Of a DNA stretch of 64,000 nucleotides, positions 12,701 to 24,334 are shown one piece after another. A model generated the notes under the pieces. It saw nothing but the letters and a program-made list of their open reading frames with translations. It did no database searches and was not told the DNA's origin. The stretch lies in assembly GCA_963969365.1 (NCBI GenBank), contig OZ017757.1, positions 1,550,001-1,614,000 of the forward strand. Reading direction: 5' to 3'. The first letter of the stretch is position 1. Each line of letters opens with the position of its first letter. The DNA comes from Asterochloris sp. CNOR1 (Eukaryota; Chlorophyta; Trebouxiophyceae; Trebouxiales; Trebouxiaceae). The translations under genes were made by a program, and so were the position numbers.

Positions 12701-15582
12701 ACAGAGCGGGCCTCTGTGGTGCGACTGGGCCATCATGGAGCAGCGCAAGGGGGACCGGCAGCTGTGCCGCTACCTGTTCAGCAAGAGCCTGGAGGCCCTG
12801 CCCCGTGGGCGCTTCACCTACCTGTCCTGGGCCACCTTTGAGCAGCAGGAGGGGCAGCTGGACAATGCACAGAGGCTGCTAGAGCGGGGGCATCGGCTCA
12901 ATCAGCGGGAGCCTGCCATTCTCCAGGTGGGGGGAAGGTTGGGATGCCTTCCCGGCTGGGGGCCTGTGATGATGTTGGCTGGTGGCATGGGGCAGGCCTT
13001 GCAGCTCTCCTTTTATGGAGCCTGCCACTCTACAAAGGTCTGGAAGCACGACTCCCTGCTTGCCAGCCCTGTGGCACAATCTTTTGGGGTCAAGCAGGCG
13101 GCTGGGGGGAGCCCCCGATTGCGTGGTCATCCGCAGGCCTCATGCTGCAGCTGGCCACTGTGCAGGTCTTCCAGCAGCCGCAACCTTGTCCTCCAGCAGT
13201 GCCAGGCTCCCGACAGAGACAGCGCTGGCTGCTGGCTGCTGGCCAGCACAGGTACCTGCATGTGCAGCCAGGTGCACAGCCTGCACACCTGCAGCTGCAC
13301 CCGGCCTCTCCAGCAGATCCCAGCGTGAGCTTCCCATGCCGTGCTGACCTGACACCCAGGTAAATCGCCTGCAGGCATGGGCGCGGCTGGAGGCCAAGAG
13401 GGGCGACCTCGACAAGGCGCGGCAGCTGTTCCGCCTCGGGGCCGACTGTGACCCCACTCACACCTATATCTGGCAGGCCTGGGGAGTCATGGAGTTCAAC
13501 GCAGGGGACCTGGACCGTGCACGGGAGCTCTTCCAGGAGGTCAGCTCTGGGTTCTCGTTGAACTCGAGGGGCTCTGGTTAGTTGCGTGCAAGCAGGTGGT
13601 GTTTCACAAAGGTGGGGGCATGAGGGGTGCTGGTGAGCACATGGAGTCGTAGACTTCTGCGCAGGGCACATGGACTGGGCACGGGAGCTTTCGGAGGCAG
13701 ACTCAGAAACACAGTACTAATTACTGGTAAAGTAGTATGGTCAAGCGAACACAGTACCACAGACGTATGCGGGAAGGAAAACCTTCAGTGTTGGTTGGAG
13801 TCGCTCAGGGTTCAGGGGACCCTCGCGGCAAGGTGGAGCATGTCGGGCAGGATTGCCATCAGGTAGTGGTGATGCAGCTTTCAAGTGTTTCTCATCACAG
13901 CGGTGTGCAGAGCCTCCACTGGTGTGCATTTGGGGCTCGCTGCAGGAGACTTCCATTGCGCATGGACGGTCCTTCAGGTGGTGATTGCTGTGTTCGGAGT
14001 CTTTCAAGGTCTGTCCCTTATTGGCATGGCTGACCTGGCATCACATGGCTGCTGGGGACACATGATCGGTGAGCAGACAGACAGGTGCAAGGCCAAGTCA
14101 AGGGCTGGAGACCACCTGAAAGTACACCTGAGTTGCTGTTAACCCAGTACTCTGCTGTCAAGCAGCTGGTGTGATGCAGGCTGGGCCCTCTACCGCGTAG
14201 CGTGCCTGGCCGATGGGGGGGCCGCATGCAACGCTTGGCCATGCAGGACACGCTGCTGAGTGGCTGCAGTCTGTGTGCAGGGCGTATGGGCAGACCCCAC
14301 CAGCACGGCAGCTGCGCACATGTTTCAGCCGTGGGCCGTCCTTGAGCAGAAAGCTGGCAACATCAAGCTTGCGCGCGAACTGTTCAAGTGTGCGGTCAAG
14401 GCGGACCCCAGCAGCAAAGTCTCCTGGCGGGTGAGGACAGCATCGATGGTCAGCCTTGCGCATCAGGAGCCCTTGCTTCTAATTTGGTGCCGTCCTGGAG
14501 GCTTCAGGATGTTTGTAAGCCCACTCTGCACAGCTGTTGTGCATCAACAAGGCACCTTGGCAGCCTGTCGAGGCCTCATGAATGACTTTTAACGTGGGGC
14601 GCCCTGCGCATCAGCGTGGCATTTTGTGGCTGCCATTCCTAGGCATCACTGAGCAATTTGTCATTGTCAGTGCTTGGGAGACCTTGACATCTTGACAATG
14701 ATGTCACCTCGCAGTCCTGGGCCGCCCTTGAGGAGAGTCAGGGCGCCTATGTGCGCGCCAGCGAGCTCAGAAATTACAGCCTTCAGGAACAGACAGCAGT
14801 CGTAGTGCCCAGCAATTTTGTCGTTGGCGAGAGCAAGTCAGTCCTGGCACCTGTCCTCAAACAGGTCGGCTCTGGAGCTTGCCATGTGCATCAGTTGCCC
14901 CCTGAGAGCCTTTACAAGCTTGCTGCTTAAAAAGCACTTGCATCTCCAAAGCCTTCACATACTTATTTTCTGGCATCTGCTTGCCTGCCTCTGTCAGGCT
15001 GCTGACGAGTACAAAGTTGCTTTGTGGTTCCTGGGATCACCTGAAGGGCTCACTGCTTACCCCCCTCCCTGGCTCTTGACAGCTCTGGTGATGGCTGTCA
15101 CCAGCTTGCCTGGGGAGGCTAGCTGAGCTCCCCAGTGGTGCTTGCCACCTGCTCTCACTCTTTCACATGGCATGAAACAAGCTGCACAGCAGCTACCTGC
15201 CCCCCGCTGTGACAGCCATACAGGCTGCAGGGTCCATATGGCAAAGCCTGGAACGCACTGCTTGGCAGGATGAGCTGTTGCTGCTCATTCCCAATCCTGC
15301 AGGCCTCTTGACACCTGACATCTGACGTTCGCCTGCCAGGTCATGGACTGGTTCAAAAAGGTGGATGACGCCAGGAGTCTGGCCATGCAGCGGGGCAGGC
15401 CGCACTTGCCCCCTGCACTTCAGCGCTCACAGGAGGAGGAGCAAGTGGTTGTCAAAGGCAGCAGAGTCAGGCCAGAGGCCTTTGACGTTGAAGCAGCCCG
15501 TAAATTTCACAGGCGCCCCCTCACTCTGCCTGCCCTGGCAACACAGCCTGGGGCAGTCCACAGTACCAGTAACAGCTCCTGA
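9741..15582 (+). CDS. MBB1: Chloroplast psbB mRNA maturation factor Mbb1 (HCF107-like), HAT/TPR repeats
   Basis: Nucleus-encoded HAT (half-a-TPR) protein; in Chlamydomonas (Mbb1) and Arabidopsis (HCF107) it protects and processes the psbB-psbH transcripts in the chloroplast. Ten exons: 9741-10121, 10401-10614, 11114-11190, 11339-11452, 11750-11887, 12696-12926, 13375-13539, 14281-14430, 14715-14864 and 15340-15582, giving 620 residues (Mbb1 is about 660). The first about 75 residues look like a transit peptide. Repeats follow, with hallmarks such as FIWQAWAVLEGKLGN, HAAAWHGWGLLEKREGN, WCDWAIMEQRKGD, YLSWATFEQQEGQ, LQAWARLEAKRGDLDKAR, YIWQAWGVMEFNAGD and MFQPWAVLEQKAGN. An in-frame GTG lies upstream, but ATG 9741 is preferred. 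Exon 6 has two extra copies of its own acceptor just upstream (see the repeat at 12461), so the 5' edge of that exon is the least certain point. Confidence 0.92.
11876..12060 (+). repeat. About 98-bp tandem duplication across the MBB1 exon 5 donor
   Basis: The exon 5 end and donor (about 11876-11935) recur at about 11974-12030 with base changes. Both carry the sequence leading into ACACAGGCCTGA and a following GAGGCAG block. The second copy is intronic and degenerate; the offset is about 98 bp. Confidence 0.7.
12461..12748 (+). repeat. 96-bp unit, three tandem copies spanning the MBB1 exon 6 acceptor
   Basis: Copies begin at 12461, 12557 and 12653 with the same GGCATCACACAA start. Each contains an intron-like first half, a CAG acceptor and the first ~53 bases of exon 6 (reading GLWCDWAIMEQR-like in the right frame). 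Copies 1 and 2 are nearly identical; copy 3 is the most diverged in the intron half and is the one that runs into the full exon. The unit length is a multiple of three. Confidence 0.92.
13504..13706 (+). repeat. Degenerate copy of the MBB1 exon 7 end inside the next intron
   Basis: The exon 7 end around 13504-13545 (GGACC...GCACGGGAGCTCTTCC) reappears in decayed form at 13662-13706, with GCACGGGAGCTTTC shared. The second copy is intronic and not phase-compatible. Confidence 0.6.
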
Positions 15583-16245
15583 CATGATGCCCCTGCTTGC
15601 TCTATGCTGGTGAATTACACTCATTTTCTGGCTTGCGATCGACCCTCAACTGGTGTGCTAAATTTCTTGAGCCATCTAGCAACTTCTGAAACCCTTACTG
15701 CAATTGCAATAGACAAAGCACAAAGCAAATTCATTCACAGATGCTATCCCCAAGTAACCCAAATAAAAGAAGCACATCAGAAAGCAATACAGCAGGCGGA
15801 ATGTTATGAGCAAGACGTGCGTTGCACTGAGAAATACCAGCAAAAAGTGTGCACAGCACACCATTCTTGTGAAGACACGGAAAAGAGAAATACAGGCGGC
15901 TTCTTGCGTTCCTTTCCAGAGCGGAGGACAAGGGAGGCAGACAGAGCTGTACGCAGCTGCACTCGGTGAAACAAATGAAGGAAGGTTTTGCTGGCGTAGG
16001 AGATTCTGGGTACGGTGCACAGCATACAATGCTGCCGCCGTCCAGTGCGCAGTGTACCGCTGAGAGTCCTGACTACTGATGCTAGTGAGACACTGCAGCA
16101 GCACGTGTCATTGCCACATGTTGAGCCAGGAGGCAGCTGCTGAGAGGCTTTTCTCGTCGTTTGGCAGTGGCAGGCACCAGCTGCAGCTGCTGCTGGTCAG
16201 CGGCAGCAGCCGCAGCTGGGAGCCAGGGTACTGGGTGGGCTGAGC
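15583..16245. other. Convergent spacer, MBB1 / unidentified minus-strand gene
   Basis: Tail-to-tail spacer of about 660 bp. Bases 15640-15960 are noticeably richer in A+T than the surroundings, as expected for 3' untranslated DNA, and 16160-16220 is rich in GCTGCT-type repeats. I see no gene in it. Confidence 0.55.
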
Positions 16246-19200
16246 CTAGCGGGGTTCCAGCAGGTTTTGCAGCATGGCCAGCAGCTCAGCCGGCTCTGCG
16301 GAGGGGGCCGCCCCCAGCAACTTCTGGAGCATGGTGGCCACCGCTGCAGCCCGCTCAGGCGCGCTGACCTGCAGCAGCGGTGCACCCGCAGCCGGGAGCC
16401 CGGGCGCTCCCAGGCTGGAGGGCTCGATGAGCAGCGTGGCTGTGCCAGAGTGGGGCAGGTGCCCCGGGCAGGCTGCCTCTGTCTGGTCGGAGTCCCGACT
16501 CTCCTTGTTCTGCAGGGCTTCTGTCCTCAGCAGGAGCTGCTGGGAGCCTCTGCTGTTGCTCGTGCACAGCACGGTGGACGGGTGAGGCTCCGAGAGGGCT
16601 GGCTGCCCGGCATCTGGTGCATCAGGCTGCTGTGTGCCTGCATCACATGGAGAAGTCAGCCGCCCATGCTGTGTGCTGGCCAGTCCACCAGATCTCTACC
16701 AAAGCTCTAGCATATCACTCATACAACGAAGTAGCAACAGACATAGGGGCAGCACACTAGCCTCCAGCACCATTGGCTGCCAGAGGGTCTACACAGTCTG
16801 CTGCAGCAGATGGCCTGCTGTGCAGCAGAGGGTCCACCAGATGTGGTCTGGGCAGCACACCTCACAGGCACAGTGCAGTGCGGAGAGGTGGCGGCAGCCC
16901 ACCTGACTCCGACGTTACCCGCAGGCGCTTCCTGCTCTGCTGCAGAAGCTCTTCCTGGCCCGGCGTGGCAATGTCAGGTGATGGTGCCACAGGCCCTGGC
17001 AGCTCTTCACGAGTACGCTTGGCAGCAGGGCTGCCGCTGTCTGGTGCACCTGAAGAGCAGGGCTGGGGCTTAGACAACCTTGCAGCAGCTCTGGAAAGTC
17101 AAGCCAGTCGTAGGCTGAGCCCCTGGCTGCCGGCGCTGCATGCGCCTGGCAGACAGCTGACAACTGGATAGCATTTATCAAGAGAAGCTCATGCCCACGT
17201 GATGGCTGCAGCCAACACTCTGCCCAGAATACATGCAGGTCCGTGACGGCACGCACCTGGCCATGGGATCGGCAGCGATGGACAACATGCACGTGGAGGC
17301 TGCATGCATTCGGCTGCTGGAAGCAGGACACCTCACAGGTGCTGTGCGGGTATTGTTTTGCCATGCATGCATGTACAGCTGTTTGTGGCGGCTGGGCACT
17401 GCCCTTTACCCGGCAGCCAACCTGTAGCCTGCCGCACTCCACCACTGCACTTGTGCCTGGGGTTCCTTCTTTGGAGCATGCAGACAGGTCCACGCCCACC
17501 AACTCTGTCATGCAGACAGCAAGGCCCTTCTCAAACCTCGTGCAGATAATCAGCAGCCGGACAGCAGTCTGACATGGGGTCTCACCTGCCACCCTCCGCA
17601 TCCTGCCCGTGCGCTTGCGCCTGGGGATGTGCACCATCGCATGGGAGCCTTCCCCATGGGAGGCGCCAGGCGCTGCTTCAGTGCTGCCCTGCACCCCGAC
17701 AGGGACCCGGTCTTTCAGCCCTGTGCCCAGGACGGCTGGCTGCTACTGTGCTGGCAGTGACATAAAAAGAAGAAACAACCTGCTGCTGGGGCGTAGTGAA
17801 TCAATGTGCTGTGCAAACTAACGGCAGCTTGCAAGCCCAGCACGCAGGTGCAGTGAACTCCACAGCCGCATCTCCAACTCCCGCAGATAGACCTGCACTG
17901 GAGGAGGCACAAAGGGGTCTGCTGGCCTTCTCAGCAGTCACTCACAGCGACTTCTGCAACCACATGACTCTGGCCCACTGCTGGGTGGCAAACATCAACT
18001 GGTAGCTGGCTCTGGCATTGTGCAGAAGAGCAGGTACAGGTGGAGCAAGCAGAGGGGTGTGACTGCTGAAGAGCTGATGGTTGGGGTGCCATGGCCGCTC
18101 TAGAGCAGGAGCAAACAGCCTGCCACCAGCGCCTGCTCACTGCAGACTGGTCCTCAGCAGATGGGGTTCTGCTTGCTGCTGACACATCGCTGGGCCCACG
18201 CCTGCTGCAAGCCTGCTCAGGCCCATCACGGCGGGCCTCTCGAGCTGGGGATATGCGGCTCACTGGCACCTCTGGCTGCTGCAGACCTGCATGGGCAGGG
18301 TAGCGGGTCGAGAGCATGTCACTTCAGCATGATGCAGCTGGCTGCAGGATGTACCAGCCTGGGACACTCACACATTTTGCAGGCCAGGGCCACCATCCAG
18401 CAGGTCTGTGCATTGCTAAGCCCCAGATCCTTGCGGCTGCAGGCAGGACTGGCTGCCAGCATGCTGCACAGCAGACCAGCACAGACCCCACATGCAGTGA
18501 CCGCCTGAGCTTGAATCCAGCACACCTGTGCAGCGTCGCCCCCTAGACCAACACAGCCGCAGGGCAGGCAGTCTGGCAGCACACCTCTGCCCTCCCGATT
18601 CCTCGGGCCCCACACTTTGCATTTCAGGCAGCCTCAAGCACTGCCTGGCAGCGCACCTGTGCGCTGAGTCTCCTGTTCAGCCACGGCCAGGAGGTGCTCC
18701 ATAGCCAGATTCCCCGACTTCACCCGCAAAGGCCTTGCAGCCACTGGGGAGCGTGCCTCTATGTCGGCTGCACAGCAAGCCAGCAGTGAGCTTGCTATGC
18801 ATGGAGGGAGCCTGCCAGGCCGCCATTTGCTGCTGCATGGAAACGGCATCCCATTGCATGGGCAACCCCACTGGGTATTCCCCGAGAGCTCTATCGCAGG
18901 CAAGCTGTCAAGCCAATGTCAGCAGCATCGCAGGGCAGCAGCGTGGTCAGGCAGCACAGTGCAGCCATGCGCCACCATTGCAGGGATATTTGAGAGCTCG
19001 GTTGTGGTGAGCTTGAGACATTGCTTAGGAATGACAAGCTGAGCCAGTACTCTGAGTGGCTCAGCTGGCAGCACTTAACACAGCGCACCCAGTGGAGTGG
19101 CTGCCCTGGGGACAGACACCCCAGAACGCTGCAGTCCTGCCGGGGACTGCTCCTGGTGCTGCAGGCGCTGCTGCTGGCGGCCGTGCAGGGCAAGGGCTGC

Positions 19201-22200
19201 TGTCAGCGGGGAGCATCCTGCCTGGGTGGCCGCTGCACCCTGGCGCAGGAGAGTGTCCAGTGGCAACCCTGTGGGGTGGGGTTCAGCCCTGCGGAGCAAT
19301 ATGGGGCTGAGTCAGTGCCACAGCACCTGTCGCTCAGAGGAGGCAGGTGGCTAGGGGTCCAGCTCTACAGGAGTGGGGAACTTCGGCATGGCAGCTGCTC
19401 ATGCTTGGCTGTGAGCCAAGGGCATACAGACACGCAGGGGCAGGCCGGGGCATATTGGACCCCCCCTGCGGGGCCAGGGCTGTAAGGTGTGATGCCTGCG
19501 GTTGAGGGCAGGGTATTCAGGACAAAGGCTTCTTGGTACACTGAGCCGCCGTTTTCTGAGGCGCAGGCATTACTGTTGTAAGCATCACTATTGGCTGGCA
19601 GTCTGGCTTACCTCTGCGAGCCCAGCCCTTCCACAGGCACCTTGATGATCAGCGTGCCCAGATCCCCTGCCCGAGGAAACACCTCGGCATTCAGCGGCAG
19701 CTTCACCAGCTGGCCCAGCCTCTGCAGGCATCCCAAGACACACATGAGGCCGAGCATAATGCAAGATCACGCTTTGCAGGGAAGCTTCTGCACTCAGCCA
19801 GCCTTCCCAGCACCTGCAGGCATTTACCACACAAAGCTATGACCATGGGTCAAGCAGTGCACCATGTCGTACCCCCTGAGAGGGAACGCCACAGGTGCAG
19901 CAGCCTGTTGACATCCATAGCCAGCCTGCATCACAGTCAAAGAGTATCAAGAGCATGCATTGATGGAGGCACTCTGCTGCTTTGGGGCAACTTGGCAAGC
20001 TGGCACAGCCATGCAGATACCCCAGAGTGTGACACAAGGCTGCAAGATGATGCAGGTGTGACCCTGAGACAAGGCACATGTCAGTGCAACACTGGCCTGC
20101 AGGTCAAGGCCCTATGAAAGCCATCTAGCTGCTGTGCAGATGATGCACTTTCAGTGACATGAAGCAGCTTGAAGCCATGCAAGCAGGCGGTGTGCCTCAG
20201 GCTGCACTGGAAGGTGCCAGATAGCTGACAAGGCCACCAGATGGCTGTCAAGGCCACCAGATGGCTGCCAAGGCCACCAGAGGGCAACAAACTCCACAGC
20301 AACTTTGACAGCAGGCTTCTGCTGCCATTCACCTCTCTGCCAGGCTGGTTCAGGGCCTGCTCTGCCAGCGTGTGAGAGTTGAAGGGCCCCGCCTGTGCGA
20401 GCGCGCAGCGCTCTGAGTCGGCCACTGTAGGCAGTAGCCTTGGAAGGACAGTGACTACGTAGAACTGCAGGGGCAGGCAGGTGGATGCCTGAGCACAGCC
20501 CTGACAACTTGGCTTCAAGGAAGCCCAGACGTGCCAGAACAGATGATTGAGTGCTCAGGGCGGAAATCACTGTGTGAGACGCCTGATGAGCTGGCAAGGC
20601 ACAAGCTGCCAAGACTTCATGGCTGTGAGTCATCATTGACACATAGAAGCAGCGGCAAAGCTTTGTTGTCCTCAGGCAACAGACGGCTGGAATGCTGCCA
20701 CCTTTCCCCAGTCACAGGTTCCTCAGGCGACGTTGCAGATCAGATGCCGTGTTTGGGGCGCGGAGCTGCTCATGCACGCAGCAGCAGGAGGCATCAGCGC
20801 ACAGCAGGCTGCCTGACCCACCTTGAAGCTGGGCTGCAGCAGCTGCTCCATGGCAGCACCCTGCCAGGGCGATCTGCTCCCCGCCGCCGAGTGCTCTGTG
20901 CTCAGCGCAGGTCGTTGCGGCTGGGGCACAGCAGCCACGCCAGCAGCAGGGCTGGCTGCCCGCTCCCCCCGGCCACTGGCATCAGCCCTGGCCTGCCTGC
21001 TGCCGGCACCCCTCCGAGGCTTTGTGACACCTCGGCTGCCCAGCCCCAGTGCGGAGTGCCTCTGCCTGCCGTTCGAGGGAGGGCTCTGGGCGCCATGCCG
21101 CCTGCACAGGAGGCTGCCAGGCTGGCTGCATGTAGGGGGAGGGGAGCTCAAGGCCGTCCAAGTCATCTGCATCCTGGACCCAAGCTGGCTGCTTCTGCCT
21201 GATGTGAGAGCCGGGTCCCTGCCCACAGACTTGAGACTGGCCACTGTCACAGTGGGGAAGCATGACATGGCCTTGATTGTGATTGATTGCCCAGACGTTG
21301 AAATAAACATGCCCTTGGGCTTAGCATGTCCTACCAGGCTGCTCCTCCAGCACATACTCAGATGCCCGATGCAGGTGTGCCACCGCACAAAGTGCAGGAT
21401 GCCCGGGGTATGGCAGACAGACCAAGCGCAGCATTTCAATCAGCCTGATGCTTTGTGGCATGACTGTTTGAACATCAAAGCGCATACAGTGGCACCGGCA
21501 GGGTGTACTTGCCGGGCCTCTGTCAATGCCTCAGCAGAAACAATGATTCGTGGTTTTGCTCCAACCACCTCTTGCAAAGCCCACACTGGCGTATCCAGAG
21601 GCAGGAAGGTGATGTCTGGGGCCCCTTGTTTCTGCATTCACAACATGAGTTGGTGTGGGTCACACGAAACATTTGGATCGTGTGCAATAACTTTGGAACC
21701 CTCAAACTCGGAAACAGGTTGATATGCAGCTTGCAGTCCATGCATCGGCCCAGATAACAAAGCCATGTCCATGACTACATGCCCCCGGCTCAGTGGTGGG
21801 GCCAAGCTGATTGTGCCAAGGGCAGGGGGCGCAAGGTGACTACTGTTGCTGCGTCGTGCGGCAGCTTCCCAAACCTACTCCAAGATGGGGCTGGGTGTAG
21901 GGTGCAGTGGACAGACAGTGTCATTGCAAGTTGCTTCACACAGGTGGAAGCTAGGCTTGATAGCAGACCTTGACAAATGGAGCCCTGCACAGCTGCCGGT
22001 AGCCCTCTAGCAAGCCATGGTGCGGCCCTGACTCCACAGTCACAAAGGTGCCACCAGGCACCTCTGTCCCAAGCTGGGCATCACAGCGACATATCCACAC
22101 CTGCAGCAAGAACACATGATGTGAGAGGAGGCGCGGTCGGCCACTCAGGCAACTGCCTGATCTTCACCTCCAGCCTGCACAGGGCTCCGGTAAGCTGCAT

Positions 22201-22248
22201 TTCCGACAGGTCCTGCGGTTTGCCCTCAGGGGGCCGCCCGGATGCCAT
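16246..22248 (-). CDS. Unidentified protein, probably nuclear (partial exon chain)
   Basis: I do not recognise the family. Both ends are supported. The 5' end is ATG 22248 with exons 22248-22168 and 22100-21969 (71 residues, containing VWICRCDAQLGTEVPGG and a VESGPHHGLLEGYRQL stretch). The 3' end is the chain 17688-17586, 17049-16919 and 16509-16246, which joins in phase to a TAG at 16248-16246. This C-terminus has three basic clusters (IPRRKRTGRMRRV, AAKRTREE, QQSRKRLR) resembling nuclear localisation signals, then an Ala/Leu-rich tail with repeated MLQKLL / MLQNLL. Internal exon candidates are about 20830-21090 (basic and Ala-rich, ending EQLLQPSFK), 20335-20440, 19605-19725 (reading LVKLPLNAEVFPRAGDLG), 18660-18770, 18420-18490 and 18160-18290. 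Their joins were not resolved, so this could still be two genes. Confidence 0.5.
20210..20288. repeat. 20-bp minisatellite, about 4 copies, in an intron
   Basis: The unit AAGGCCACCAGATGGCTGTC begins at 20230, 20250 and 20270 with few changes; a more diverged copy precedes it at 20210. It lies between candidate exons of the unidentified minus-strand gene. Confidence 0.85.
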
Positions 22249-22875
22249 GGTGCTGATCAGATCAGGCACCTGCCTACGAAACGCAGCAGGCCGCGCCCAC
22301 GCTGACAAGGTCAAGCTTGGTCTGGTCAAACTCCCATTGAATAGCCATGTAACCAAACAAGGCAGGTGATCAGGCAGGCGCCTAATCGGCCGTCACCACC
22401 GCCACCAGGCAGCCCCTTCCCTGGATTCTTGACCAGTCACCGCCGAATAGCCTCTGTCTTCGTTTATCATTGCGTCCAGCCTTGCACAGCATCCTCAGAC
22501 GCCCCAACGAGCCCGTTATTCGTATAAGGCAAAGCTCATACCTCATCTGGTGACACGCTCATGGGCTTCGTTTCAGGGAGCAGCTCTAGGGATCGACGAT
22601 CAGAGTCCCTCAGAAGGCGGTCAGCACCCGGTCCCGCTCTCCTGCTCTTTCCAGACGTGTTTCAAAAAATTGGGGTACAGTAATCTAAAGCTAGTTGTGG
22701 GGCCATGGGAGGGTTTCAGTTGGCTGACAGCTCTACGAACCTGTGCTTCCAGAGCTGTACGAGATGCCACTGCCTCAAACAAGGCACCCAATGATGGATC
22801 AATTCATGTTCAGCTGCCAAATATTGGCCATCATGTGTTCTCTGTCAGGCAGGTGATGGGCTGATCAGGGACGCG
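22249..22875. other. Spacer between two minus-strand genes
   Basis: About 630 bp lying 5' of the unidentified nuclear protein gene and 3' of the membrane-protein gene. It should contain the promoter of the former and the 3' untranslated region of the latter. No coding exon or repeat was recognised. Confidence 0.5.
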
Positions 22876-24066
22876 TCATGCAACACTACTACTTGTTTTG
22901 GACAACAACCACATTGTTAACTCTCCACGTCTTCTGGTCAGCTGCCACCACAGAAGTGGACCTTGGTATAAGCATAACCCCATGAGCGCCGCTGATAAGT
23001 TGTGGATGGGGGGGTGGAAGAACCGGCAGGTGATGTAAGTGTTCATGCAGGTCAGGACTACCACACAGCTGTCTCCAACTGCCAGGCCAACATGCAGTTT
23101 AGCTGCCTGACTCTGCCTGAGGCGTCGCGCCTCCCTGCAAGGCAGCCGCTCTTGTCTGGCAGGGCGCACACAGTGCGCTGCCACTGGTGCAGCCCATGAC
23201 TGCTTGGCACAGACCAAGCATGGCAGTCTGACTATACTGACAGACGCACCATAGACTGGTGCTGAGCTGCAGCAGCTCGCAGGCCAACAGTGCCTGCACA
23301 CTGGCACCCAGGAAGACGTGATCTGACATCAGGTGGGCAGGCGCAGCTGAGATGGCCCCTGCACTAGTCAATGCCTGGAAGATGCCTGCGAGAGCACATC
23401 ATCAGCTGAGCATGCTCGACTGGGCTTTCCTGTATGGGATTTCAGCAGGTTCATGTTCAGGCAGTCATCGATGGACAAAGGCAAATGCATCTGCATGCCC
23501 AAGCTAGGCGACCATGCCTGTCTGCATGAAAGCTGGGTCACGATAGAGCACCCACCAGCTCTGTGGGTAAGATAAATGGCCCCTCTTGACACCGTGACTG
23601 CAGCATAGACGAGGCCAGCCTCTGTCCAGCCCCTCCAGTGGTCCTGCTGTGCCCCTATCCAGACTTGCACAGCCATGCGTGCTGCCAGCGCCAGGAATGG
23701 CAGCAGTGGCCCCACCACGCGCAGCAGTGCGTCAAATGACGCCAGTGGCAGGCGCACCTTGTGCCCCTCTGGCCGGGTTCCTGGGCAGTGGCAGTAACTC
23801 TGTCAGCCAGCCTGGCAGGGTGCTGAGCAGGCAAAGCACCTGCTGGGCAGCTGCTTGCCTGTATTCTGGCTGGTGCCAACCAAGATGCAGATCAGCCATA
23901 AGATCAGGGTGGCACAGGCCACCAGCAGCAGATGTATCCTCAGCCATCTCAGGCTTGAGATTGGTGTGACTGCCCGAGCTGCACGCTTCCTGGCACCCAG
24001 AGCATCAGGCGTGGGCACTCGCACCTGCTCAGCCGAGCTGTAAGGGGACCTGACCTTGTAAGGCAT
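22876..24066 (-). CDS. Small unidentified multi-pass membrane protein
   Basis: Not recognised. ATG 24066 opens exon 24066-23881 (62 residues): a basic N-terminus, then the hydrophobic segment LLLVACATLILWLICIL. A likely second exon starts at 23799 (PEGHKVRLPLASFDALLRVV) and contains a second hydrophobic stretch (VVGPLLPFLALAARMAV) followed by VYAAVTVSRGAIYL. A third coding stretch at about 23395-23270 reads SAGAISAAPAHLMSDHVFLG with a helix after it. The last, about 23120-22876, reads MNTYITCRFFHPP and a further hydrophobic segment, ending in TGA 22876. About four membrane segments are expected. Exact borders of exons 2-4 are unresolved. The start lies only 268 bp from the divergent potassium transporter start. 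Confidence 0.55.
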
Positions 24067-24334
24067 GCTGGTTGCACCTCAAGCATTTGCTTTCATTTCA
24101 ACAAGGGGAATCTAGCACAACACCGCTTGTTGGGCTGCAAGGGCCAGTGCATGACGGAGGTGCCTGACCAGCAGAGGACTGCAGGGTCTGCTCAACCTGC
24201 AGCAGCTGCCTGGCGAGGAGACATCGAGCTTGAAAGCCAGGCAGCTGATGCCAAGGCCAAGGTGATTCAAGGAGCTGCATCACATCACCAGCAGGAGGCC
24301 TGTTAGAAAGGCAGACCGCAGCAGGTCCTGCCAT
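24067..24334. promoter_or_regulatory. Short divergent promoter region
   Basis: The 268 bp between the minus-strand ATG at 24066 and the proposed transporter ATG at 24335 must carry both promoters and leaders, making it a candidate bidirectional promoter. No TATA-like element stands out. The call rests only on gene orientation and on a tentative transporter start. Confidence 0.4.

Noticed and set aside
20823-21722. Long uninterrupted plus-strand frame of about 299 codons
   Set aside because: It lies antisense to candidate minus-strand exons, has no recognisable motif, and long open frames on the opposite strand are common in this G+C-rich DNA.
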